NCBI RefSeq assembly: GCF_001886735.1
Contig: NZ_CP018076.1
Span: forward strand, 868,001-932,000
Length of the DNA: 64,000 nucleotides
Origin: Sulfitobacter alexandrii
GTDB lineage: Bacteria; Pseudomonadota; Alphaproteobacteria; Rhodobacterales; Rhodobacteraceae
Direction: 5' to 3'
Shown piece by piece: positions 44,683 to 53,874 of this stretch. Every line of letters begins with the position of its first letter. The stretch's first letter is position 1. The notes under the pieces were generated by a model. It made no database searches and had not been told where the DNA came from. It saw only the letters and a list, made by a program, of their open reading frames with translations. The position numbers and the translations under genes were made by a program.

Positions 44683-45651
44683 TCACAGGGTCTCCAGCGC
44701 GCGCGCGAACATGGCCGGGTCCACGTTGCCCCCCGAAACCGTGACGATCACGTCGTCGCCCCGGATTTCGTCGCCACGGAAGAGCGCGGCGGCCAGCGCA
44801 ACCGCCCCCCCGGGCTCGGCCACCAGCTTGAGCCGGTTGAAGGCCTGGCCCATGGCCGCCAGCGCCTCGTCCTCGGTGACGACAAGGCCGGGCCCGCAAA
44901 GCCGCTTCAGGATGGGAAAGGTGATGTTTCCCGGCTGCGGGGTGATGATGGCATCGCAGATGTTGCCCGAGGTGCGGGCGTTCCGCTCGATCTCGCCCGA
45001 ATGCAGGGAGCGGGCCACGTCGTCGAACCCTTCGGGTTCCGCCGTGCGCACCCGCAGTCCCGGTGCGTCGGCCTCCAGCGCCAGCGCGATGCCGCTCGAC
45101 AGCCCGCCGCCGCCGCAGCAGACGAGGACATCGGCGGTCTCGATCCCCTGTTCCGCCGCCTGCTGCGCGATCTCAAGACCGCAGGTGCCTTGCCCCGCGA
45201 TGACCTCAGGTTCGTCGAACGGTTTGACCAGCGTCAGCCCGCGTTCCGCGCTCAGACGTTCGCCGATCTCGTCCCGATCCTCCGAGGCGCGGTCGTAGGT
45301 GATGACCTCGGCCCCCAGGGCCGCGGTGTTCGCCAGCTTCAGCGCGGGGCTGTCGGCGGGCATGATGATGACCGCAGGCACGCCGTGCATCCGCGCCGCC
45401 AGCGCCACGCCCTGCGCGTGATTGCCCGAGGAAAAGGCGATGACCCCGCGCCTGCGGACCTCGGCATCCATCGCCGCCAGGGCGTTGAAGGCGCCGCGAA
45501 ACTTGAAGCTGCCTGTATGCTGCAGACATTCCGGTTTCACCCAGACCCGCCGTCCGGCCAGTTCGTCCAGAAAGGGCGAGGACAGCAGCGGCGTGCGCCG
45601 CGCGTGTCCGTCGAGCCGACCTGCCGCGGCGCGGATCATGTCGAGGTTCAT
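44683..45651 (-). CDS. Threonine/serine dehydratase
   Basis: About 322 residues from the ATG at 45651 (AGGAAA upstream); an in-frame ATG at 45669 is possible. The PLP lysine is in TGSFKFRGAFNAL near residue 49, the phosphate-binding glycine loop is CGGGGLSSGI near residue 173, and a Ser/Gly-rich end follows. There is no ACT domain, so it is the catabolic, non-feedback type; serine/threonine deaminase and racemase activities are both possible in this family. It overlaps the alpha/beta hydrolase gene (ATGA). Confidence 0.88.
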   Translation of the reverse strand: MNLDMIRAAAGRLDGHARRTPLLSSPFLDELAGRRVWVKPECLQHTGSFKFRGAFNALAAMDAEVRRRGVIAFSSGNHAQGVALAARMHGVPAVIIMPADSPALKLANTAALGAEVITYDRASEDRDEIGERLSAERGLTLVKPFDEPEVIAGQGTCGLEIAQQAAEQGIETADVLVCCGGGGLSSGIALALEADAPGLRVRTAEPEGFDDVARSLHSGEIERNARTSGNICDAIITPQPGNITFPILKRLCGPGLVVTEDEALAAMGQAFNRLKLVAEPGGAVALAAALFRGDEIRGDDVIVTVSGGNVDPAMFARALETL

Positions 45652-46472
45652 GTCATTTTTCCTATCCATTTTTTCAGGGCGGCCACCGCCTCCGGCTCGT
45701 CCAGAAAGGGGACATGGCCGCGCCCGGGCACCACGGCAGTGATCATGTCCGGGCGGCGTCTTTGCATCTCTGCAAGGGTTTCGGCGCTCAACAGGTTTGA
45801 CGCCGACCCCCGGATGCAGGCCAGCGGCAGACCCTCCAGCGCGTCGAAGAACGGCCAGAGATCCGGCGCGTCCTGCGCCATCGCCGCCTCCACCGATTTG
45901 CGCAGCGCGGGGTCGTAGGTGATCTTCAGCCCGTTGTCGGTCAGGACATAGTGTTTCTCGGCCTCCGCCAGCCAACGGCTTTCGGGCACGCCCTCGAACT
46001 CGGGGAAGGCGCGGGCCATGGCCGCCGCTGCTTCCGCGTGGGTCCTGGCCGCCGGATTGCGGCCGATATAGCCCATGATGAAGTCCAGCCCCTTGGGATC
46101 GACGAAGGGCCCCACGTCGTTCAGCGCCACGCCCAGAAGGCGGTCCTTTGCCCCTGCTGCGAGGCCCATCGCGTTCAGCCCCCCGCGCGAGGTGCCGAGG
46201 ATCGCCACCTTGTCCAGCGACAGGTGCGCCAGCAATTCCAGCACGTCGCGGCATTCGACGGGCGGGGTGTAGTTGCGCCAGTCGGGATCGAAGTGGGATT
46301 GTCCGCGTCCCCGGTAATCCAGCCGGATGATCCGGTTGCCGGCAAGATGCGGCGCGACGTAATCGAAATCCGCGCCGGTGCGCGTCAGCCCCGCCAGGCA
46401 CAGGATCGGCAGGCCGGAGCCTTCGTCGGTGTAATGCAGCGACAGCCCGTCAGAAGTGGTGAAGCGCGCCAT
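45648..46472 (-). CDS. Alpha/beta hydrolase
   Basis: About 274 residues from the ATG at 46472, which overlaps the stop of the dehalogenase gene (TGATG). The nucleophile elbow is GTSRGG near residue 94 and the catalytic His is in GRGHVPFLDEPE near the C-terminus; RLDYRGRGQS gives the oxyanion region. The substrate is unknown, probably an ester or lactone. It sits between a dehalogenase and a dehydratase in one overlapping unit. Confidence 0.87.
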   Translation of the reverse strand: MARFTTSDGLSLHYTDEGSGLPILCLAGLTRTGADFDYVAPHLAGNRIIRLDYRGRGQSHFDPDWRNYTPPVECRDVLELLAHLSLDKVAILGTSRGGLNAMGLAAGAKDRLLGVALNDVGPFVDPKGLDFIMGYIGRNPAARTHAEAAAAMARAFPEFEGVPESRWLAEAEKHYVLTDNGLKITYDPALRKSVEAAMAQDAPDLWPFFDALEGLPLACIRGSASNLLSAETLAEMQRRRPDMITAVVPGRGHVPFLDEPEAVAALKKWIGKMT

Positions 46473-47158
46473 CACAGACCCGCCAGTGCCGGAATGCCGG
46501 TCAGGTCATCCAGAACGTGCGCGGGTGTCCAGGGCAGGCGGTCCTGCGGTTCCCCGCTGCGGTTGACCCAGGCGGTGTCAAAGCCATAGCCCGTTGCCGC
46601 CGCCGCGTCCCAGCCGTTCGACGACACGAACAGCACCTCGTCCCGTCCGCAGGCGAAATGCTGACCCACGAGGTCGTACACGGATGCGTCGGGCTTGAAG
46701 ATGCCCACGCTTTCCACCGACAGCGACACGTCCAGCATGTCGCCGATCCCGGCGCTGTCCACGGCCCCCTGCAGCATCGCGGGTGAGCCGTTGGAGAGAA
46801 TTGCGGTGTTCATCCCGCCTTGTTTCAGAGCGGCAAGCATGGACGGGACCTCCGGATAGGCCTGAAGTTCCCAGTAGAGCGCCAGCAGCCGTTCGCGCAG
46901 GGCGGTATCGCCGCCGTGGCCGGTCTTTTCCATCGCCCAGTCGAGGCCGTTCTGGGTGACGACCCAGAAATCCTCGTGCGCGCCGGTGATCGCCCGCAGC
47001 CACGAATACTGCAGCTGCTTGCTGCGCCAGTGATCGGCAAGCGCGGGCCAATCGTCGCGAATGGCGGCGAAATCGGCCTCCGACGCCGCCTGGCGGGCGG
47101 CGGCGGCCACGTCGAACAGCGTGCCGTAGGCGTCGAAGACGCAGGTGGTGATGGGCAT
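46472..47158 (-). CDS. Haloacid dehalogenase, type II
   Basis: Encodes 228 residues. The HAD nucleophile is Asp8 in VFDAYGTLFD. SNGSPAML gives the motif II Ser/Asn, and FVSSNGWDAAAATGYGF near residue 177 is the diagnostic loop of L-2-haloacid dehalogenases. It should convert 2-haloacids to 2-hydroxyacids with inversion. It heads a three-gene overlapping unit with the alpha/beta hydrolase and the dehydratase. Confidence 0.88.
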   Translation of the reverse strand: MPITTCVFDAYGTLFDVAAAARQAASEADFAAIRDDWPALADHWRSKQLQYSWLRAITGAHEDFWVVTQNGLDWAMEKTGHGGDTALRERLLALYWELQAYPEVPSMLAALKQGGMNTAILSNGSPAMLQGAVDSAGIGDMLDVSLSVESVGIFKPDASVYDLVGQHFACGRDEVLFVSSNGWDAAAATGYGFDTAWVNRSGEPQDRLPWTPAHVLDDLTGIPALAGL

Positions 47159-47345
47159 GGGCGCCTCCTTGTCGGGCGCAGATTGTCATGGCGCGCGCAC
47201 CCTTGAAAGACCCCAAATCGCCTTTGAAGGCCGCTCGGGCAGGGGGGTTTACACTCGGGCCATGGTTTGAAAGGCTTGGGCGAATCCGAAGCACCCGCGC
47301 AGACACGCGGCCTTCATCCCCTTCCCGAAAAGATTGGAGAACGTC

Positions 47346-47774
47346 ATGACCGAGGTCAAATCAGGCGACAAAGTTGCTATTCATTACACCGGCACCCTGC
47401 AGGACGGCACGAAATTCGACAGCTCCGAGGGTCGCGACCCGCTGGAGTTCGAAGTGGGTTCCGGCCAGATCATCCCCGGCCTCGACGGCGCGCTGCCCGG
47501 CATGTCCGTCGGCGAGAAGAAGGTCGTCAAGGTCCCCAGCACCGAAGCCTACGGCGAGGTGAACCCCGAGATGCGCCAGGCGGTCCCCCGTGAGGGCATC
47601 CCGGCAGATATCCCGCTGGACATCGGCACCCAGCTGCAGATGCAGACCCCGGATGGTCAGGCATTGCCCGTGACCGTCGTCGAAGTCGACGAATCCACCG
47701 TGACGCTGGATGCCAACCATCCGCTCGCGGGCAAGGATCTGCAGTTCGACATCGAAGTCGTCAGCATCGGCTGA
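47346..47774 (+). CDS. FKBP-type peptidyl-prolyl cis-trans isomerase (SlyD-like)
   Basis: Encodes 142 residues from the ATG at 47346 with GGAG upstream. KVAIHYTGTLQDGTKFDSS and GSGQIIPGLDGAL are the FKBP core; the inserted IF domain (residues 70-120) and ANHPLAGKDLQFDIEV place it with SlyD-like chaperone-isomerases. No metal-binding His tail is present. It helps proteins fold in the cytoplasm. Confidence 0.93.
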   Translation: MTEVKSGDKVAIHYTGTLQDGTKFDSSEGRDPLEFEVGSGQIIPGLDGALPGMSVGEKKVVKVPSTEAYGEVNPEMRQAVPREGIPADIPLDIGTQLQMQTPDGQALPVTVVEVDESTVTLDANHPLAGKDLQFDIEVVSIG

Positions 47775-47901
47775 GGCCGCAGCGCGGGCGGGTCGCCGTC
47801 CGCCGAAAGGTTTTTCTCAGGGGCGTGGTTTCATCTTGCGAAGCCGCGCCCCTGTTTCATCCGCCAGCGTCGCCGCGTCCACGGCGGGGCCGGCCGATGG
47901 G

Positions 47902-48150
47902 TCATGGGCCGGCGCGAAGCCCTCGGGCCGGTTGACCCGGACCCGCCGACGCCTGCCGTCCCGCCACGGCGAGGATCGCGTCCGTGCCCGCCGTCGCGAG
48001 GGCGCGCCGAAGTTCAGGCTCCGCCCGCAGGACGGCCGCGACGGTCAGCATCAGTACGAGCCCGAGGACGCGGGACCAGAACAGGGCGCGCCGCGCACGG
48101 TCCTGCCGCGACCGCAGGACCTCTTGCCGGTATGTCTCTGCGAATTCCAT
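47902..48150 (-). CDS. Small single-helix membrane protein, uncertain
   Basis: Encodes 82 residues from the ATG at 48150. An Arg-rich N-terminus (ETYRQEVLRSRQDRARRALFW) precedes one membrane helix (SRVLGLVLMLTVAAVL). The C-terminus is polar. Codon use fits a real gene only moderately, and no family is recognised. It lies between the FKBP gene and the RNA methyltransferase gene. Confidence 0.45.
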   Translation of the reverse strand: MEFAETYRQEVLRSRQDRARRALFWSRVLGLVLMLTVAAVLRAEPELRRALATAGTDAILAVAGRQASAGPGQPARGLRAGP

Positions 48151-48249
48151 GTCAGTGGCGTAGTGCACGAATCCGGCGAAAACGGGGCGTCATCCCGGCC
48201 CGTCCGGGACGGAGACATGCCATTATTCCGGCCCGGCCGTTTCGAAAAG

Positions 48250-48283
48250 GCCGATGCCCCCTCGCGCCCGGCGTGGCATCGGC
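48250..48283 (+). other. Hairpin in the leader of the RNA methyltransferase gene
   Basis: A perfect nine-base inverted repeat GCCGATGCC / GGCATCGGC encloses a 16-base loop and ends 12 bases before the start codon. It could affect translation initiation. Confidence 0.4.
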
Positions 48284-48295
48284 TTATGCAAGGGC

Positions 48296-49414
48296 ATGAA
48301 CAGCGACACCGACCTCGAGATATTCATCGTCTGCCCTCCGGGACTGGAAGCTGCCCTGCTGGCGGAGGTTACGGAAAAAGGCTTTTCCGACCCCGTGATC
48401 GGCCCGGGGGGTGTCACCACCCGCGGCGGCTGGCCCGAGGTCTGGCGGGCCAACCTCGAACTGCGCGGCGCCACGCGCGTGCTGGTGCGGATCGGGCAGT
48501 TCATGGCCTTCCATCTGGCCCAGCTCGACAAGCGGGCGCGCAAATTTCCCTGGGGCGATGTGCTGCGCCCCGACGTGCCGGTCCGGGTGCAGGTCACTTG
48601 CAAGGCGTCGAAGATCTATCACGCCGGGGCGGCTGCCCAACGGATCGAGACGGCGCTGCGCGAGAGCCACGGCATACCGGTGTCATCGGAGTCCGATCTG
48701 GTCATCAAGGTCCGCATCCATGACAACGCGGTGACCCTCAGCCTCGATTCCAGCGGCGAGGCGCTGCACAAGCGCGGCCACAAGGAAGCGGTGGGCAAGG
48801 CGCCCCTGCGCGAGACACTGGCCGCGCTCATGCTGCGTCAGTGCGGCTACGACGGTTCCGGGCCGGTCCTGGATCCCATGTGCGGTTCCGGCACCTTCGT
48901 GATCGAGGCGGCGGAGATCGCCGCGGGTCTGAAACCGGGCCGCAGCCGCAGCTTCGCCTTCGAGCGGCTGGCAAGCTTCGACCCGGCGCAGTGGGCCGAC
49001 ATGCGTGCCGCAGGCCCGGCGGCGCCGGTTGCGCAGGCCCGTTTCCACGGCTCCGACCGGGACGCCGGCGCGATCCGGATGAGCGGGGAGAACGCCGCGC
49101 GCGCCGGCGTGTCGGACTGGACCGCCTTTGCCTGCCATGGGGCCGCCGAGGTCGCGCCGCCCGGCGGCGCGCCGGGGCTGGTCATGGTCAACCCGCCCTA
49201 CGGCGCGCGCATCGGCAACAAGAAGTTGCTCTACCCGCTCTACGGCACGCTCGGCCGCACGCTGCTCGAGCGGTTTGGCGGCTGGCGCGTGGGGATGGTC
49301 ACCAGCGAACCATCGCTGGCCCGCGCGACCGGTTTGCCTTGGAAGGATCAGAGCGCTCCGGTCGCGCATGGCGGGATGAAAGTCTGGCTGTGGCAGACGG
49401 GGCCGCTGCGCTGA
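48296..49414 (+). CDS. rlmL: 23S rRNA methyltransferase, RlmL N-terminal-type (THUMP domain)
   Basis: About 372 residues from the ATG at 48296 (AAGGG close upstream). An N-terminal THUMP/ferredoxin-like RNA-binding region (to about residue 165) is followed by the RlmKL-type methyltransferase with LDPMCGSGTFVIEAAEIA near residue 193 and the catalytic NPPYGARIGN near residue 298. E. coli RlmL/RlmK is a fusion with a second methyltransferase; here only the RlmL half exists. It methylates guanine N2 of 23S rRNA. Confidence 0.85.
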   Translation: MNSDTDLEIFIVCPPGLEAALLAEVTEKGFSDPVIGPGGVTTRGGWPEVWRANLELRGATRVLVRIGQFMAFHLAQLDKRARKFPWGDVLRPDVPVRVQVTCKASKIYHAGAAAQRIETALRESHGIPVSSESDLVIKVRIHDNAVTLSLDSSGEALHKRGHKEAVGKAPLRETLAALMLRQCGYDGSGPVLDPMCGSGTFVIEAAEIAAGLKPGRSRSFAFERLASFDPAQWADMRAAGPAAPVAQARFHGSDRDAGAIRMSGENAARAGVSDWTAFACHGAAEVAPPGGAPGLVMVNPPYGARIGNKKLLYPLYGTLGRTLLERFGGWRVGMVTSEPSLARATGLPWKDQSAPVAHGGMKVWLWQTGPLR

Positions 49415-49474
49415 GGCAGCGGTGGCGTGCCGGGCGCATCAGGGCCGCCGTGCCGCGGGCTGCGCCGTCGGGTT

Positions 49475-49497
49475 GGAGTATTTTTGGCATAAAGAAG
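49475..49497 (+). repeat. Dispersed intergenic element, copy 4
   Basis: GGAGTATTTTTGGCATAAAG then AAG on the plus strand, followed by a GC-rich inverted stretch (about 49498-49525). It lies between the convergent RNA methyltransferase and fabI genes, where neither gene needs it as a ribosome site. Confidence 0.6.
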
Positions 49498-49547
49498 CGA
49501 GGCGCGCGCCCCGCTGCGCCCGAACCGCAAACCGTGAGGGCGGTCGC

Positions 49548-50339
49548 TCAGAGGTTTTCGGCCTGCGGCATGCCCAGCACGTGAAAGCCGCCGTCCACAT
49601 GGATGATCTCGCCCGTGGTGCAGGCCCCCGCATCCGACGCCAGGTAGACGGCCGTGCCGCCGACCGCCGCCAGTGTCGCGTTGGCGCGCATAGGCGCGTT
49701 CATGTCGGTATGCTTGTAGGTCCGGCGCGCGCCGCCGATGGCGGCCCCGGCGAGCGTTTTCATCGGGCCGGGAGAGATCGCGTTCACCCGGATGCCCTCG
49801 GGGCCGAGATCGTTGGCGAGGTAGCGCGTGGCGGATTCCAGCGCCGCCTTGGCCACGCCCATGACGTTGTAGTTCGGCACGACCTTGTTCGACCCCTGGT
49901 AGGTCAGGGTCAGCAGGGTTCCGCCGTTCTCCACCATCAGCGGATGCGCCCGACGCGCGACGTCGATGAAACTGTAGGCGGAAATTTCCAGCGAATGCTT
50001 GAAGTTAGCACGGCTGGTGTTGAGGAACCGGCCGGTCAGTTCGGACTTGTCCGAATAGGCGATGGCGTGCACGAGGAAATCGATGGTGGGCCAGCGCGCG
50101 GCGAGCTGGTCGAAGGCCGCGTCGAGCGAGGCGTCATCGGTCACGTCGGCGTCCACCATGAAATCCGAGCCCACGCTTTCGGCCAAAGGTCTGAGCCGGG
50201 TGCCGAAGGCTTCGCCCTGGTAGGTGAAGGCAAGCTCCGCTCCGGCCTCGGCCATGGCCTTCGCGATGCCCCATGCAATGGAACGATCGTTCGCGACACC
50301 CATGATGAGGCCGCGTTTTCCCTTGAGTGTATTCGACAT
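49548..50339 (-). CDS. fabI: Enoyl-ACP reductase
   Basis: Encodes 263 residues. KGKRGLIMGVANDRSIAWGIA at residues 6-26 is the NADH-binding start of FabI, SIAW is diagnostic, and YNVMGVAKAALES carries the catalytic Tyr/Lys set near residue 155. It makes the last reduction in each fatty-acid elongation cycle. It is 10 bases downstream of fabB and in one operon with it. Confidence 0.95.
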   Translation of the reverse strand: MSNTLKGKRGLIMGVANDRSIAWGIAKAMAEAGAELAFTYQGEAFGTRLRPLAESVGSDFMVDADVTDDASLDAAFDQLAARWPTIDFLVHAIAYSDKSELTGRFLNTSRANFKHSLEISAYSFIDVARRAHPLMVENGGTLLTLTYQGSNKVVPNYNVMGVAKAALESATRYLANDLGPEGIRVNAISPGPMKTLAGAAIGGARRTYKHTDMNAPMRANATLAAVGGTAVYLASDAGACTTGEIIHVDGGFHVLGMPQAENL

Positions 50340-50349
50340 CTGCGGCCCC

Positions 50350-51579
50350 TCAGCCCTGGTATTTCGACAGGATCATCGATCCGTTGGTGCCGCCGAAGCC
50401 GAACGAGTTCGTCATCACCGAATCCAGCCCCGCGTTGTCCACCCGTTCCAGCGCGATCTCGGCCGGGTCCAGCGCGGGATCCAGGGTTTCGACGTTGATC
50501 GAAGGGGCGATGAAATCATGCTCCAGCATCAGCAGGCTGAAGATCGCTTCCATGGCACCGGCTGCACCCTGTCCGTGGCCGGTCATCGACTTCGTGGAGC
50601 TGACGGGCGGGGTACTGCGCTGGCCGAAGACCCGGCGCACCGCCTCGATCTCGCCGACGTCACCGACCGGCGTCGAGGTGCCGTGCGCGTTGATGTAGCT
50701 CACCTTGCGCCCCTCGGGGAGGGTCGCGAGCGCGAGTTCCATCGCGCGCTGCCCGCCCTCGCCGGAAGGCGCCACCATGTCGTGGCCGTCCGAGGTCGCG
50801 GCGAAGCCCGTCACCTCGGCGTAGATTTTGGCCCCGCGCGCCTTGGCGTGCTCGAGGTCTTCGAGCACGACGATGCCGCCGCCGCCGGTGATGACGAAAC
50901 CGTCGCGGTTGGCGTCAAAGGCGCGCGACGCCTTTTCGGGCGTGTCGTTGTACTTGCTGCTCATGGCGCCCATCGCGTCGAACAGGCAAGACAGGGTCCA
51001 GTCCAGTTCCTCGCCGCCACCGGCGAACATCACGTCCTGCTTGCCCATCATGATCTGTTCCGCGGCCGACCCGATGCAGTGCAGCGACGTCGAACAGGCA
51101 GAGGTGATCGAATAGTTGATGCCCTTGATCTTGTAGGCGGTGCTCAGGTTGGCGCTGATCGTGGAGGACATGCACTTCGGCACGGCGAAGGGTCCGATCC
51201 GCTTGGTCGTGCCGGTGTCCTTGACCACGTTGTGCGCGGCGAACATGGCCGAGGTCGACGGCCCGCCGGACCCGGCAATCAGGCCGGTTCGCGGGCTGCT
51301 GACGATCTGGTCGCCCAGTCCAGCATCGGCGATCGCCTGACCCATCGCGATATGGGCATAGGCCGCGCCGGGGCCCATGAAGCGGAGCGTACGTTTGTCG
51401 ACATGTTCGGACACGTCGATCTTGAGCGTACCGGCGATCCGGCTGCGAAAGCCGTGTTCGGCCATTTCCTCGCTTGCGGTGATCCCCGAGGTGCCGGCCT
51501 TGAGGGACGCGAGCACTTCTTCGGCGTTGTTCCCGATCGAGGATACGATCCCCAATCCCGTGACGACGACGCGGCGCAT
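50350..51579 (-). CDS. fabB: Beta-ketoacyl-ACP synthase I
   Basis: Encodes 409 residues. The active-site Cys is in SITSACSTSLHCIG near residue 163, and the two catalytic His are in NAHGTSTPVGD near residue 298 and SMTGHGQGAAGAME near residue 333. FabB works with FabA to make unsaturated fatty acids. In many relatives fabA directly precedes fabB; here two plus-strand genes lie between them. Confidence 0.95.
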   Translation of the reverse strand: MRRVVVTGLGIVSSIGNNAEEVLASLKAGTSGITASEEMAEHGFRSRIAGTLKIDVSEHVDKRTLRFMGPGAAYAHIAMGQAIADAGLGDQIVSSPRTGLIAGSGGPSTSAMFAAHNVVKDTGTTKRIGPFAVPKCMSSTISANLSTAYKIKGINYSITSACSTSLHCIGSAAEQIMMGKQDVMFAGGGEELDWTLSCLFDAMGAMSSKYNDTPEKASRAFDANRDGFVITGGGGIVVLEDLEHAKARGAKIYAEVTGFAATSDGHDMVAPSGEGGQRAMELALATLPEGRKVSYINAHGTSTPVGDVGEIEAVRRVFGQRSTPPVSSTKSMTGHGQGAAGAMEAIFSLLMLEHDFIAPSINVETLDPALDPAEIALERVDNAGLDSVMTNSFGFGGTNGSMILSKYQG

Positions 51580-51726
51580 GGGCGCACTCCTTTGATGGTC
51601 TTTGCCCCTGTGTAGGACAGGACCGTCGGCACACGCAACCTGATTGGGGCACGAGAGGGATGCCCCCGGGTCAGGCAGGAACCATTGCCCGACGCCACCC
51701 GTTGCCCCTCAAACGAGGAGAGCACC

Positions 51727-53106
51727 ATGAACCAGATCACCACCATCAATCCGGCGACCGACACCAAGATCGCCGAGTATCCCAAGATGTCCGAGGCCGA
51801 GGCCAAGGACCGCCTGAAGGCGTGTCACGCCGCATTTCTCGACTGGCGCAAGAAGTCAGTGGAGGAGCGCTCGCCCTTCCTCAAGGATATCGCCGCAAAG
51901 CTGCGCGATGCCAAGGAAGAGCTGGCCGAACTGATGACCCGCGAGACCGGCAAGCTGTACAAGGACGGCCTGACCGAGGTCGATCTTTGCGCGGCCCTCT
52001 TCGAATATGCCGCCGAGAATGGCCCCACGGAGCTTGCGGACGAGGAACGCACCCACGCCGGCGGCAAGAAGCGCGGCATCGTCACCTACCAGCCGATCGG
52101 CGTGATCTACTCGATCCAGCCGTGGAACTTTCCGCTTTACCAGCCCGTGCGCGTTCTAGCGGCCAACCTGATCGCGGGCAACGGCTGCATACTCAAGCAT
52201 GCGTCGATCTGTACCGGCAGCGCGCTGCGGTTGCAGGAAATATGCGAGGAGGCGGGGCTGCCGAAAGACTTGTTCAGCGTGGTCCTGATCGGCCATGACG
52301 TCAGCGACAAGCTGATCGAACATGAGCTGGTGCGCGGTGTCACCATGACGGGCAGCGACACCGCCGGGCGTCACATAGGCGCCGTGGCCTCCAAGGCGCT
52401 GAAGAAGACGGTTCTGGAACTGGGGTCGAACGACGCCTTCATCGTTCTGGAAGATGCGGACATCGAAACCGCGGTGAAGTTTTGCGTGATGGGGCGGCTC
52501 TACAACAACGGCGAGACCTGCGTGTCCGCCAAGCGGTTCGTGGTCGCCGACAAGGTCTACGATGCCTTCACCGAAGCCTTCGTCGCGCAGATGAAACAGA
52601 TCGAGATGGGCGACCCGATGCAGAAGGAAACCAAGCTTGGCCCGCTGTCCAGCCAGGAACAGTTCGAGACCGTCCGCGACCAGGTCGAGGAAAGCGTCAA
52701 GAAGGGGGCCAAGGTGCTTTGCGGCGGCGGCGTGCCGGACCGGGAAGGGGCCTACTATCCCGCTACCGTGCTCGGCGACGTGACGCCGGGGATGCCGGCC
52801 TACGACGACGAAATCTTCGGCCCCGTCGCCTCGGTCATCCGGGCGAAGGACGACGAGGACGCGATGCGCATCGCCAACGACAGCCGCTATGGCTTGGGTG
52901 GTGGCATCTTCTCCACTGATGAGGAGCGTGCGATCCGGCTGGCGCGCGATCACTTCGACACCGGCATGGTCCGGATCAATTCGTTCGGTGCCGCCGATCC
53001 CAACATGCCCTTCGGCGGGGTGAAGGATTCCGGCTACGGGCGCGAGCACGGCGGCTTCGGCATGAAGGAGTTCGTGAACATCAAGTCGATCTTCCTGCCA
53101 AGCTGA
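51727..53106 (+). CDS. NAD(P)-dependent aldehyde dehydrogenase (succinate-semialdehyde type)
   Basis: About 459 residues from the ATG at 51727 (GAGGAG upstream). It has the catalytic Cys in NNGETCVSAKRF near residue 265, the general base Glu in LELGSNDAFIVLEDAD near residue 232, and the Asn in QPWNFPLYQPVR near residue 134. It oxidises an aldehyde such as succinate semialdehyde to the acid; the exact substrate is inferred from the family. It is divergent from fabB and followed by the NmrA-like gene. Confidence 0.9.
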   Translation: MNQITTINPATDTKIAEYPKMSEAEAKDRLKACHAAFLDWRKKSVEERSPFLKDIAAKLRDAKEELAELMTRETGKLYKDGLTEVDLCAALFEYAAENGPTELADEERTHAGGKKRGIVTYQPIGVIYSIQPWNFPLYQPVRVLAANLIAGNGCILKHASICTGSALRLQEICEEAGLPKDLFSVVLIGHDVSDKLIEHELVRGVTMTGSDTAGRHIGAVASKALKKTVLELGSNDAFIVLEDADIETAVKFCVMGRLYNNGETCVSAKRFVVADKVYDAFTEAFVAQMKQIEMGDPMQKETKLGPLSSQEQFETVRDQVEESVKKGAKVLCGGGVPDREGAYYPATVLGDVTPGMPAYDDEIFGPVASVIRAKDDEDAMRIANDSRYGLGGGIFSTDEERAIRLARDHFDTGMVRINSFGAADPNMPFGGVKDSGYGREHGGFGMKEFVNIKSIFLPS

Positions 53107-53171
53107 AATCCACAGAGCGGCGGGGCCGCGGCCCCGCCACAAACCAATCGCATTCAAAGAGGTGACCGAAA

Positions 53172-53798
53172 ATGAAACACAAGGTTCTCGTAGCTGGCGC
53201 AACCGGCAAGACCGGGCGTCTCCTTTTCCGCGACCTGATCGACCTGGGGGCGGATCCCATCGCCCTGGTACGTGACGGGTCCGACACGCAGGTTTTGCCC
53301 GAAGGGGCAAAGACACGGTCCGGCGATCTGACCGACCTAGCGGATGACGTCTGCGCGGAAATCGACACGGTGGTCTTTGCCGCCGGGTCGGGTGGCGATA
53401 CCGGCGCTGACATGACCGACAAGGTCGACCGGCTGGGCGCCAAGCGTCTTGTCGACCTGGCCGAGAAGAACGGCGTGCAGCGGTTCATCATGCTCAGCTC
53501 CATCGGGGCCGATGCGCCGCCTGCCGAACATCCGCTGAAGCATTACCTCGAAGCCAAGCATGATGCGGACCAGCATTTGCAGGCGTCATCGCTGACGCAT
53601 GCGATCCTGCGCCCGGTCGCGCTGACGGACGATCCACGTTCCGGCAATGTTGTCTTGGGCAACGAGGTTGATCCGGAAGCCAAGGCAAGCCGGGCCGACG
53701 TGGCCTTCACCCTCGCACGAGCGGCCGTGACGGGATCATACGATGGCCAGTCGCTGAACATGCAATCCGCGGCGGACGCGCCGTTTCAGGCGGCCTAG
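53172..53798 (+). CDS. NAD(P)H-binding NmrA-like oxidoreductase
   Basis: Encodes 208 residues. VLVAGATGKTGRLLFRDL at residues 5-22 is the Rossmann dinucleotide loop, FAAGSGGDTGADMTDKVD contains the second conserved segment, and FIMLSSIGADAPP the active-site region of atypical short-chain dehydrogenases. It may be a sensor or an oxidoreductase. It is 65 bases downstream of the aldehyde dehydrogenase gene and likely co-transcribed. Confidence 0.85.
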   Translation: MKHKVLVAGATGKTGRLLFRDLIDLGADPIALVRDGSDTQVLPEGAKTRSGDLTDLADDVCAEIDTVVFAAGSGGDTGADMTDKVDRLGAKRLVDLAEKNGVQRFIMLSSIGADAPPAEHPLKHYLEAKHDADQHLQASSLTHAILRPVALTDDPRSGNVVLGNEVDPEAKASRADVAFTLARAAVTGSYDGQSLNMQSAADAPFQAA

Positions 53799-53823
53799 AT
53801 CGCGACCGCGACCGCAGAATGAA

Positions 53824-53852
53824 AAACGCCCCGGATGATTTCCGGGGCGTTT
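53824..53852. terminator. Bidirectional Rho-independent terminator
   Basis: Twelve-base stem (AAACGCCCCGGA / TCCGGGGCGTTT), five-base loop, A-run on the left and T-run on the right. It serves the convergent NmrA-like and fabA genes. Confidence 0.92.
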
Positions 53853-53874
53853 CCTTTCCTGACGTGGCCTGGGC

